Assembly: GCA_003118195.1 (NCBI GenBank)
Contig: BEXV01003933.1
Span: 9,163 to 19,825 of the forward strand
Length of the DNA: 10,663 nucleotides
Source: Hemicentrotus pulcherrimus
Taxonomy: Eukaryota > Echinodermata > Echinoidea > Camarodonta > Strongylocentrotidae
Direction of reading: 5' to 3'
The translations under genes and the position numbers were made by a program. Shown here piece by piece: positions 1 through 6,705 of the stretch. The notes below the pieces were generated by a model. It was not told the origin of the DNA, did not search any database, and saw nothing but the letters and a program-made list of their open reading frames with translations. The first letter of the stretch is position 1; each line of letters opens with the position of its first letter.

Positions 1-19
1 CCCCCCCCCCCCCCCCCCC
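1..19. repeat. 19-nt poly-C run at window edge
   Basis: Nineteen consecutive C, followed directly by nine A. It could be a true homopolymer tract or a contig-end or gap-edge sequencing artefact; the sequence alone cannot decide. It encodes nothing. Confidence 0.6.
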
Positions 20-186
20 AAAAAAAAACCCTCGTAACTTGATGGATAGTGATACCATCGCAGATAACCCTAGCCTTGAAATAAGAAACATCCTTAAAAT
101 CACAAAGGAAAATATCAAGTGGCTCTTCAGATGTCAGGTAGTTAGAAAAAAAATCTGGTTGGAGGAGCTTTATGACATAATTTTTC

Positions 187-202
187 ATAAGGGGCCCCTT
201 AT
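187..202. repeat. Perfect 16-bp palindrome ATAAGGGGCCCCTTAT
   Basis: ATAAGGGG is followed immediately by its exact reverse complement, CCCCTTAT, with no spacer. It contains an ApaI-type GGGCCC core, which is unusually GC-rich for this neighbourhood. No function is known to me. It may be chance, or the remnant of a small foldback element. Confidence 0.7.
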
Positions 203-316
203 CCAACAAAAAAGGCCCTTCATAATTGCAGCTTGCCTGATTATCCAAAGTAATAAAACAAGTGCCTAAAAGCATGCAAATGTTGGTAACAATATCCTTC
301 AGTTGCCACCGGTAGA

Positions 317-447
317 TTAATAGGGACTTTGAGATTCGCATGAAGACAATAGGTCTACCAGTATGCTACGATTGACATCCTTTTAATGCTCTGCCTTGAA
401 TGGACGTCACACGTATCAGTCCAAGTAATTCTAAAAGTCCCTAATAA
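317..447. mobile_element. Short MITE-like element with AGGGACTTT inverted termini
   Basis: TTAATAGGGACTTT (317-330) and AAAGTCCCTAATAA (434-447) are inverted copies matching at 13 of 14 positions. Similarity continues weakly inward, with about 11 of the next 18 bases alike. If the duplicated target is TA, the element runs roughly from GGGACTTT to AAAGTCCC, about 120 bp. A very short, non-coding, foldback-prone unit flanked by TA suggests a Tc1/mariner-type MITE, but the family is inference. A few other AGTCCCT strings occur in the window but do not form second copies. Confidence 0.5.
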
Positions 448-1247
448 ATCACATCCTTTGCTTGTTGAAAGAGCACAGAAATTAATCAAAAGATTCTGCA
501 GCGTCTGACATCTCACATCTGACCTTTTTCCACAATGTGGAGTATGCAATCAATAGCAATACTTTTGATCCTCATCACAACCAGATTACAAAGTCAGGGT
601 TGTCCATCTTGCTCAATCAAAAATAGTCCACTCTTTCCTTGGTGTGACTGGAAAATCCAAGATCATCATCATCATAGAGAATCTTTAGGCGATGTTAGCT
701 TGTATCTAGAAAGAGAATTTGGTGGGGTAACAAAAAACGAAAACATTTTAAATGACCACCTTGCTCGAGCAATTACCTGGATTGCTAACATGTTCAAATT
801 TATGGATTTTTCCTTTCCTGGGGACTTTAAACCATTAACCTATCATTGATGAATGAACTACAATACTTGGAATCCAGGCTGTATCCATTACTTGTTGCTA
901 TGTCGGGCAAGCCTTTCTGGCTGTTGAGAACAACCTTTGTTGAAAAAGTAAGCGTAAATGTTGATTATGTTACTAAACCTGTCTATTGTTAACTTGTTAA
1001 AACATATTTCTCATGGACATCTAGCCGGTTCACAAAGTTAATGAATTCTGGGTGACAGTTCACAAGGATCATGAGAGGCAAGATGCAGGTGTCCATACTA
1101 ATTCCGAAGCCATCATTATGATATGTTAATTTTTTTCTTCACAGTAAATTTATGATCAGCCCCAGGCCACCGTCAGCATGGAACAGCCTGTTTCTGTATT
1201 GCTAATCCCCCTCCCCCCAGCTCAATCTAGAAAAGAATATTGTGACA

Positions 1248-1253
1248 TTTATA
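1248..1253 (-). terminator. Possible variant polyadenylation signal of BLOC1S1
   Basis: On the minus strand TATAAA lies about 70 nt after the BLOC1S1 stop codon and is followed by moderately T-rich DNA. No canonical AATAAA or ATTAAA was seen on this strand just after the stop, so this common variant is the best nearby candidate. AGTAAA around 1270 is an alternative. A much longer 3' UTR cannot be excluded. Confidence 0.25.
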
Positions 1254-1321
1254 TAATTTTGGCATTATTTTACTATCAAGTTATTTCAAACAATCTTAAC
1301 CTCATACAACAATAAAGGAGT

Positions 1322-1411
1322 TTAACCTTTGTATGCGTATTCTAAAGCACTTGCTATCGTCTGCATATCTGTCTCTATGCTCCGAGCCCAGTTTTCAACA
1401 TCTCCAAGTTC
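1322..1411 (-). CDS. BLOC1S1: BLOC1S1 exon 4 (terminal coding exon)
   Basis: The acceptor is CACATACAG|GAA. It encodes residues 90-118, beginning ELGDVENWARSIE and ending LEYAYKG, then TAA at 1324-1322. GDVENWARSIE is nearly invariant in the family as I recall it. The protein stops at the glycine after the YK pair, a few residues before the human end. In-frame splicing from exon 3 joins NFNQALK to ELGDVENW exactly as in known proteins, which confirms both junctions. Confidence 0.96.
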   Translation of the reverse strand, partial: ELGDVENWARSIETDMQTIASALEYAYKG

Positions 1412-4400
1412 CTGTATGTGAATAATAAGGCAGAATACAGATGACAATAAAAAGAAATGTAATTGTAATTGGGTAGAAGAAGCCATTCCATGGGAGGCTA
1501 TAAAGCATGTTTGAATTCTGCTGTGTTACCATCTTCACATTGCAAACATGAACCACAAAGTCACAAAACAGTTTTTCATTAGACAAGTTTTCAATCAGCC
1601 ATTTTTTTCCCCTTTTTTATGTTCATCTTTTACAGCAAATTAAGGTATCCCATGATATCAAGTTCACAATTACATACAAATGCACCACTTATGAATTTCA
1701 AGAAGAAAAACAAGCCTTAATAAAAGCGAAAAGACATCATTCACAAACCTTCAATGCCTGGTTGAAGTTCTCTACAAGAGATAACCACTGCATGCTCTGT
1801 TTAGCAAACTGGCCAGAGTTGGCCTGAAGTTGCTTCGTCTCTGAATCAAGTCTATTCTCATTGTTGTATGCAATAGCCACTCTATACAAATGAATAGAGT
1901 TAACATGAAATAAGTTAGTCATATCATAACATTACTCTTTGATTTGAGATATAATGTAGAGTAAAAGGTCAACTGTTTGGGATAAGTTGTTCATGAAATT
2001 CAAAAAGTTTATGTGGAAAAGGTACCAAATCAGAACAACAAATGCTGGGGTTTTCTTTCATCCTATGTTGGTGCATCTAGAATTTTTTTAGAGAGATTAT
2101 GACAATTTTGTTAATTAAAGAAAACATATAATGATTTTTTTTTAAAGACAATATTATTATACCAGTACACTTCTGAGAAAGGCTTTGTCCTCGGGAATAA
2201 TAGAGATTAAGCTTGAGTTTATAAGGAGACTCCTCTGATGATAAAAGCCACTGGCTAACAGGCTTTTATGAACTCATTTAATACCATTTAATTTTAGTTT
2301 TTTTGCAATAGGTTTAATAAAGGTCAGATTGTAATTCTGTCCCAAATATTATGTACCGGTACTTAACATGAATACAGAATAGACCTTAGAAACCAAAAGA
2401 AAAGAAGGGATTAGGAGATTTAATAGAAACAGGATTTAGGGACAGACAATGGAAAGAGACTGTCTACTTAAGTAGGTACAGACCAGGTACTAGTATTTAC
2501 CACAACATAAATGTACCAGTAGGTTGAATGACAAAGGTTTGATCAATAGATCACAGCAGCGTGCATTAATTAATGGGATCTTTAGTATCCATACATCTAT
2601 GGTGGATAATCTTAAGGACTAAAGTACAACATAGCCATAAAAAATAACTTGATGTTTTGTTGTTGTTTTTTCTACAAAATTTGGAATCATTAAATCATTG
2701 TTGTTCAAATCCTCATTACAGCCTAAATAATGTTCAACAAGGAAGGCAAATATGTAAAGGCTGTATTTAATCTATCTCTCAATTCTTGTCAGTGCATTAA
2801 TCTAAAACTTGATTGGTTTAGTTTGGTTTGATGGTTTTTTTACTCTGAATCTCTATAAGCATTTATGCTTGTAAGTAAGCAACCAGAGGACCGACAGCTT
2901 TAAGTACTCTCTAAGAGGCTTAATCGGTAATGAGGACTAATGCCTTACCAAAGGGCACTAGCGCATCCACTTGGTTTTCGAACCCAGGACCTCAAGGTTA
3001 TGAGACCGCTGTTCTACCAATGGGCCATTGCGTCTCTTTATCTAATGGTTGAAGTGACTCAGTAACATTGCCTCGGATTCTGAAACAAAATCCTGGATTA
3101 AGCTCATGCTGCAATGATAATTAGGAACCTTTAGGTCAGTCAGGAATTCCATGACTTTTACAAGCCGATCACCTGTCTGATTATCAAGATATCTATGATT
3201 GGAAATCAACATTTTTTGTTTTGTTTATGGTATAAAACCAGTCACTCAAAGATTTTTACAATTTTGAAGTGCAAGTTTTTAGGCCTTCAAATATTACACC
3301 ATATCACAGACACTGATCGCGCATGCGGGCCATGCATCATTCTCATTTATCATAAACGATGCCTTTAAAGGTAATAGAGTTGGTGAAAGACCGATTATGT
3401 CTACCTGCTGTTCAGATTCTCCACCAAAGACCTTGTGACAGCAGTAGCAGCGACAGCAGCTTCCTTATTCCTCTTCTCTGTTCAAAGAAATGTCACAACA
3501 TAAATCTTGGTTATAGACTGTGGAATTACATGTAACAAAATATTCATTACAATGAAATGAATACAACCTGTCTGGGCCTACTCTGGATATTACTGATACC
3601 TGCCTAATTAAACTCATCTAGGTCTATATGTATTGTAATGCATTATCAGTAAGTCACATGATGGTAAATTTCTGATTAAAAAGCTTCAAGATCAACAAAT
3701 CTTTACGACAGCAGCTGATACACAATTATAATAGACCAACTTAAAAAATCAGTCCCTTTTATCCAGAGAAGTCCCTCAGAGAGGACCTAAAGGCATCGGT
3801 CCTCTTATTGCTTATACATGTACAAGCAATTATGCTTTCTTAGCAGTCAGGTAAAATAACCACTACTACAAAATAAAATAAATGTGTTGCCCTCAGCATA
3901 CGTACGTCTGGTTTCACCTAATCCCTCTCCTACAATTAAACAACAACATATGTTTAAAGGTAAAGACCAGTTATGGTCATGCGATTGCATTGTGAAAGAA
4001 ACGTTGTGGAATCTATCAGAAAAGGTTGATCAGTATTGGTGTGTACTACAAGGTTCTGGAATCATCAAATTGATAATAAATTTGGCCCTGTCTTCGTAAA
4101 GTTACAAGCACTTACAGAGAAAGATGTATATGGGACTATGAGCACACGTGCGCGACACGTGCGTTTATCTCTCACAGACCATATAGATAAACTAATTTAC
4201 CAAATATATCATCAATTAGTAGACGGTTTCCCAGCAAAAATTTTATCATCATGTATAGTCAAACTGACAGCTTCCATTTAATTTTTTGAAATTGGCCCCA
4301 AGTCTTTACCTTTAAAAAAATCCTCCAGGCAGACAGATTTTCCTGTCTATTATTATACATATCAAAGACATGATCGTGAGTGTGACAGTAAATCTTTGTT

Positions 4401-4522
4401 TCAATCTGATACTGCAATGAACAGGAATATCGTAAACTATAATTTATAAACATCAATTTACCTTGAACTTCTCGCCTAGAAACCTGCTTTGCCTGATGCT
4501 CCTTAAGCATGGACGACAACAT
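1322..4522 (-). CDS. BLOC1S1: BLOC1S1 (BLOS1/GCN5L1), shared subunit of BLOC-1 and BORC; four exons
   Basis: The spliced coding sequence is 4522-4462, 3477-3405, 1881-1749 and 1411-1322, 118 residues plus TAA. In animals BLOC1S1 is a small helical subunit of BLOC-1 (lysosome-related organelle biogenesis, endosomal sorting) and BORC (lysosome positioning through Arl8), and has been linked to mitochondrial protein acetylation. The match is strong along the whole length: an N terminus with LKEHQAKQ (residues 6-13), an alanine-rich helix (about 25-45), the hallmark QFAKQ..QW..LVENFNQALK (about 69-89) and a C-terminal GDVENWARSIE..M.TIA.ALEY.YKG. The recalled human short form has 125 residues; this one lacks its last few after YKG. 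An in-frame TGA 33 nt upstream (4553-4555) and A at -3 support the start. Intron phases are 1, 2 and 0, and every junction has GT..AG. The gene is head-to-head with the integrin alpha gene at 5153. Confidence 0.97.
1412..1748 (-). other. BLOC1S1: BLOC1S1 intron 3
   Basis: A 337-bp phase 0 intron with GT..AG ends. I see no further genes or elements in it. On the opposite strand a pyrimidine tract ending in ACAG (about 1600-1636) mimics a splice acceptor but has no associated coding frame. Confidence 0.85.
1749..1881 (-). CDS. BLOC1S1: BLOC1S1 exon 3
   Basis: The acceptor is TTTGTATAG|A (AG at 1883-1882). One base completes Arg45, then 44 codons (residues 46-89) follow, up to the donor AAG|GTTTGT, a weaker but acceptable GT site. 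This is the most conserved block: VAIAY, then LDSETKQLQA, QFAKQ and LVENFNQALK, which match the second helix of BLOC1S1 proteins. The following intron is phase 0 and 337 bp. Confidence 0.96.
2241..2269. repeat. Perfect 9-bp hairpin in BLOC1S1 intron 2
   Basis: ATAAAAGCC (2241-2249) and GGCTTTTAT (2261-2269) are exact inverted copies around an 11-nt loop. The stem is too short and the flanks too unremarkable to assign a function. It may be chance. Confidence 0.6.
2834..3036 (-). mobile_element. tRNA-derived SINE with Pol III boxes and A-rich tail
   Basis: Read on the minus strand, the first 80 or so bases look like a tRNA. A box-A-like segment lies at 3027-3009 (GGCCCATTGGTAGAACAG), an anticodon-arm sequence GTCTCATAACC follows with CAT at 3002-3000, and a box B GGGTTCGAAAACC lies at 2985-2973. 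The CAT and its flanks suggest an elongator tRNA-Met-like ancestor (inference). A body of about 130 nt follows and ends in an AAGCAT/ATGCTT stem-loop (2870-2857) and an A-rich tail. The structure is a tRNA head, an unrelated body and a LINE-like 3' tail, the usual SINE layout; a functional tRNA is unlikely because the acceptor stem does not pair. It sits in the same orientation as BLOC1S1, in intron 2. Confidence 0.75.
3405..3477 (-). CDS. BLOC1S1: BLOC1S1 exon 2
   Basis: The acceptor is TTTGAACAG|AG, with CAG at 3480-3478, and the donor is AGCAG|GTAGAC, with GT at 3404-3403. The 73 nt complete the split Glu codon 21 (G|AG), encode residues 22-44, and supply two bases of codon 45. The product is a charged KRNKE turn followed by an Ala/Val/Thr-rich helix ending in ENLNS, aligning without gaps to the human segment. 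The downstream phase 2 intron is 1523 bp and contains the SINE. Confidence 0.95.
3769..3857 (+). mobile_element. 5'-truncated relative of the SINE (3' tail only)
   Basis: This segment aligns with the tail of the SINE at 2834-3036, in the opposite orientation. Shared landmarks in order are a CTCAGAGAG-like block, CGGTCCTCT, TTGCTTA, TACAAGCA and ATGCTT, followed by GTAAAA and an A-rich end. The tRNA head is absent, as expected for incomplete reverse transcription, or if this is the tail of the partner LINE. The 3' stem-loop is kept (AAGCA at 3824, TGCTT to 3837). It lies in BLOC1S1 intron 1. Confidence 0.6.
4145..4161. promoter_or_regulatory. Two CACGTG E-boxes spaced 11 bp
   Basis: CACGTG occurs at 4145-4150 and 4156-4161 within a direct duplication of ACACGTGCG, so the palindromes lie on the same helical face. 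CACGTG is the core bound by bHLH-ZIP factors (USF, MYC/MAX, MITF/TFE families). The pair sits about 360 bp inside the BLOC1S1 gene, in its first intron. A role in lysosome-gene control is attractive but is inference; the sequence shows only the paired motif. Confidence 0.45.
4462..4522 (-). CDS. BLOC1S1: BLOC1S1 exon 1 (coding part)
   Basis: Encodes residues 1-20 plus the first base of codon 21. It begins MLSSMLKEHQAKQ, close to the human short-isoform start. The donor reads CAAG|GTAAAT (GT at 4461-4460), a good consensus, and leaves a phase 1 intron of 984 bp. The in-frame upstream TGA means the longer human-type N-terminal extension is not encoded contiguously here. Confidence 0.95.
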
Positions 4523-5152
4523 TTTCGAAATGAGGAGAATATTACAAAAGGTTCAAATACAAAAAGGTGTTATTCCTAAAAACACTGTGAAATGCACAGA
4601 CTGTATTCGCACGTACTCTACAGTGGAAATTACATAGAAGTTCGACTGTACGTTTGCACTGTGCACTGTGTATACTTTTCTACATGACCTCTAAGAACCG
4701 AAATGCAAATCAAATAAACAAAATATCAGTGCACAATACTAAAATAGTTCAATATTGTTATCAAACGTTTAGCCACAAATCTATTTAGGTACACAATAAT
4801 TACATCTTATAGCAACCATGGTATATCGAATTTTTTATTATAATAACTATAATGAACATTATTTCAATTTAAAAGCTCTCAAGTAATTTGTTCATTTTTG
4901 TTTACATGAGCATACTTGCTAAATGGATTCGTCCGCGATACCGAAACTATACATACACAAGCTATCATTAGCATATGAGTAATCGGAGCCAACCTAGCCC
5001 GCAATCTCCGCTGTCATTTGGGTGTGTTCTAGCAGATGCCTGCACGAGTGGGACAGGCGAAGTTTACAGCAGCTTATCGTTGGCGGAGATCTGACAGCGT
5101 AACTCAGCGGCTTTCATTCAGTGTAGGCTAGTGGGCAGAATCATCATCAATA
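4523..5152. promoter_or_regulatory. Candidate bidirectional promoter between BLOC1S1 and integrin alpha
   Basis: These 630 bp separate the two divergent start codons, so both 5' UTRs and both promoters must lie here unless upstream non-coding exons exist. The integrin-proximal third (about 4925-5150) is clearly richer in G+C and CpG than its flanks; the middle (about 4790-4900) is very AT-rich. Motif-like strings include an octamer ATGCAAAT (4703-4710), a forkhead-like TGTTTAC (4899-4905), an E2F-like TTGGCGG (5080-5086) and an initiator-like TTCATTCAGTG near 5115. I see no convincing TATA box placed before either start. Single motif matches are weak evidence. Confidence 0.65.
5004..5090. repeat. 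Inverted ATCTCCGC / GCGGAGAT pair in the promoter
   Basis: ATCTCCGC (5004-5011) and GCGGAGAT (5083-5090) are exact inverted copies, 71 bp apart. Each is followed by a similar string, TGTCA in the first and CTGACA in the second. They lie in the CpG-bearing part of the promoter and 5' UTR of the integrin gene. They could be paired sites for one factor, or chance. Confidence 0.35.
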
Positions 5153-5346
5153 ATGACGAAGATACCCGTCGCATTGGCGACAATTTTGTGTGTTTTAGTA
5201 GCAGTTGTAGAGAGAACTTTATGTTTTAACTTTGAAACAAGATTGCCAGTCATCAAAGAAGGACCGGAGAACAGTTATTTTGGATTTTCAGTCGCAGAAC
5301 ACATTCTCACAAAAACGCAACCAACGACGCCATTTGCAGAGAGCTT
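5153..5346 (+). CDS. ITGA: Integrin alpha subunit, first coding exon (signal peptide and start of beta-propeller)
   Basis: Integrin alpha subunits are single-pass adhesion receptors that pair with a beta subunit and bind extracellular matrix. This exon encodes 64 residues plus two bases. Residues 1-24 form a signal peptide (short positive start, hydrophobic core about 5-19, probable cleavage before Phe25). The mature chain begins FNFETRLPVIKEGP, then NSYFGFSVAEH (40-50), the hallmark first strand of blade 1 in integrin alpha propellers. TR.PVIKE resembles the alpha3/6/7 and insect PS1 laminin-receptor class more than the RGD-binding class. Translation would stop two bases past the exon, but a perfect donor CTT|GTAAGT (GT at 5347-5348) makes it a phase 2 exon end; the next exon should open near the LLVGAP strand. 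An in-frame TAG at 5129-5131 and A at -3 support the start. Full-length proteins have about 1000 or more residues, so nearly the whole gene lies outside the window. Confidence 0.88.
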
Positions 5347-5747
5347 GTAAGTTGAATGAAGCTGAAGCTGAAGCAAATAACATCTTTACTTAATTAACGC
5401 ATAGACTTGTTAATGGATAGACTCTACCTCTGTTTTTTTTATAACTTAGATCTTTAGATGAATGATTCAAAATAAACACGCAGAAGAGAAATTGCTGCAG
5501 GGAGCACGTCAGGTCTCGTCATTCTTTTTTTTTCTTCTTCCTGTCATTTTTTTCTGAGCATGTCATTTTCATTATAATTATCATGTTCATGATCAATTAA
5601 AGAACTGAAAAGAACTTCAAAGTCATAAGGCCTCTTGAAAATTATTGTATTTTTATGATTTATAACTTGATCTAACAAATATTCTGATTACTAATTTAGA
5701 TCTACTGGAACTGAGTGGAAGTCAATCGAGATCTAAATTTATAATTA

Positions 5748-5777
5748 TAGATCTAGATCTAGATCTAGACCTAGGCC
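5748..5777. repeat. TAGATC hexamer array with stepwise decay
   Basis: Three exact TAGATC units are followed by TAGACC and TAGGCC, each one base further from the parent unit. The surrounding 400 bp are also enriched in AGATCT strings (near 5446, 5697, 5728 and 5802). This is a short microsatellite; its bases are self-complementary, so the array can fold back. Confidence 0.8.
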
Positions 5778-6048
5778 TAATTGAAATACTTTGCAAAGTA
5801 ACTAGATCTATGAAGGGGTGACCAAAGTTCGCAGAAATTTTGAAAATATTAGAGAACGTGATGCACGATCTAGCTATGATTTCTCATATTGTACACAAAT
5901 TAATTTATTTTAATTATTACCAAATGGACGGAAAAGTTTTATACTTCAAATTGGTTCAGCAAAAAGTTAGAACATTTATCGTAAATGGATTCGAGAGATA
6001 TTGCGATCTAAGAATTAAATGTCAGATCGGCGTGCGCGTTGTTTTTAT

Positions 6049-6075
6049 CCCACTTTCAGTATTACAAGAAGTGGG
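6049..6075. repeat. CCCACTT / AAGTGGG hairpin
   Basis: Exact 7-bp inverted arms lie at 6049-6055 and 6069-6075 with a 13-nt loop, and a few further flanking bases can pair. It lies in the integrin intron; no function is suggested. Confidence 0.45.
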
Positions 6076-6224
6076 TTATTGATGTACATGTAGACAAATG
6101 CTCATGTACCTTTACAGCTCATTTTATGTATGTTATTAAAAAAGAAAAAAAAAGAAGAACGGTCACTCAATAGTGTCCAATTCTCAGTAAAAGTGTATTT
6201 TTGGTACATTTAGATCAAAGGCTA

Positions 6225-6689
6225 TAGCGTGTTTCCACAAAAAAAAATGGAACATGGATTATCTTTTCCGGAATTGAAATACCGTGTCAGGCAACATGGT
6301 ATTAAAACAATGTGTTTCCACAGAGCGCAGCATTCCGATTAACCCCGATTTCGTGTTTCAAGTCAGGCAAATACCGTGTCAATCGGAAGTCTAAATTCAA
6401 CCTTCGACTTCGATCGTGGATCCAGATAGATCTACACAGAATTCCACGCGATCACATGTGGTTCGAACGAGTTGTTCTCCCTCCCGCCAGATAGGATTTG
6501 TCGCTGTATGTTTCCACAGTGATTTCACACGGATAGACAAGGCAATAACCAACTTTCCAGATGTGGTTATGATAATCTGTATCTTTGTCGACATGGGTCG
6601 CCAATAAACCGTGTTGCTTGTGTTTACACAGGAAAGTTACACTATTATACAGGTCATACCATCTAACCTTTTTTTGTGGAAACGTGCTG
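6225..6689. mobile_element. 465-bp TA-flanked non-autonomous element with GTTTCCACA repeats
   Basis: The left end TAGCGTGTTTCCACAAAAAAA starts at 6225 and the right end, read inward on the other strand, is CAGCACGTTTCCACAAAAAAA from 6689. They are inverted copies with three mismatches over about 21 bp. TA lies immediately outside both ends (6223-6224 and 6690-6691), consistent with a TA target duplication. The motif GTTTCCACA recurs in direct orientation near 6314 and 6510, and as GTTTACACA near 6622, and CCGTGT strings recur near 6282, 6373 and 6609. No transposase is encoded; the frames inside are short and unrecognised. A Tc1/mariner-type MITE is likely, but the superfamily is inferred only from the TA. 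Confidence 0.7.
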
Positions 6690-6705
6690 TACATGTACAT
6701 GTATG
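6689..6705. repeat. GTACATGTACATGTATG palindromic run
   Basis: This alternating TGTACATG run directly abuts the right end of the 465-bp element. It is the first strong member of the TACATGTA series that fills the rest of the intron. Confidence 0.7.

Larger units (their letters stand above)
20..1180. other. Region downstream of BLOC1S1, no supported gene
   Basis: About 1.2 kb of AT-rich DNA beyond the 3' end of BLOC1S1. Open frames are short (at most 104 codons) and I recognise no protein family in them. The longest, plus strand 535-849, starts with a hydrophobic signal-like stretch but has no other support. The region contains a 16-bp palindrome (187-202) and a small inverted-repeat element (317-447), described separately. 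Nothing else is evident. Confidence 0.5.
1882..3404 (-). other. BLOC1S1: BLOC1S1 intron 2
   Basis: A 1523-bp phase 2 intron. It contains a small perfect hairpin at 2241-2269, a GTACCGGTAC palindrome at 2353-2362, and the tRNA-derived SINE at 2834-3036. GCGCATGCG near 3320 resembles an NRF1 core but lies far from the start site. The remaining sequence is AT-rich without recognisable features. Confidence 0.85.
3478..4461 (-). other. BLOC1S1: BLOC1S1 intron 1
   Basis: A 984-bp phase 1 intron. It holds the truncated SINE tail (3769-3857) and a pair of CACGTG boxes (4145-4161). Plus-strand open frames at 3884-4099 and 4036-4281 have no recognisable homology and overlap each other in different frames, so I do not treat them as genes. 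Confidence 0.85.

Noticed and set aside
355..549. 64-codon minus-strand open frame
   Set aside because: Overlaps the short inverted-repeat element and matches no family I know.
535..849. 104-codon plus-strand open frame with a signal-peptide-like start, a Cys-rich patch and a His run
   Set aside because: No recognisable family, no supporting splice or polyadenylation signals, and a low-complexity CATCAT run makes the His stretch. Possible but unsupported.
1600..1636. Plus-strand splice-acceptor-like pyrimidine tract ending ACAG
   Set aside because: Lies inside a minus-strand intron with no coding frame after it.
1737..1922. 61-codon minus-strand open frame with its own ATG
   Set aside because: The ATG and first 15 or so codons are intron; the true exon starts at 1881 after TATAG and ends at 1749.
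2955..3036. Genuine tRNA-Met gene on the minus strand
   Set aside because: Box A, box B and anticodon arm are visible, but the acceptor stem does not pair and a SINE body and tail follow directly.
3315..3330. NRF1-like GCGCATGCG motif
   Set aside because: About 1.2 kb inside the BLOC1S1 gene rather than at a promoter; a single palindromic match is weak.
4259..4522. Single 87-codon minus-strand open frame read straight through
   Set aside because: Only the first 20 codons are BLOC1S1; after 4462 the frame runs into intron 1 past a consensus donor.
4920..5994. Shared 12-mer TAAATGGATTCG near 4920 and near 5983
   Set aside because: A few repeated 12-mers are expected by chance in a 10-kb AT-rich window, and flanks do not align.
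5840..6082. 80-codon plus-strand open frame in the integrin intron
   Set aside because: Lies in AT-rich intron, includes a simple hairpin, and shows no recognisable domain. It also lacks integrin features, so it is not exon 2.
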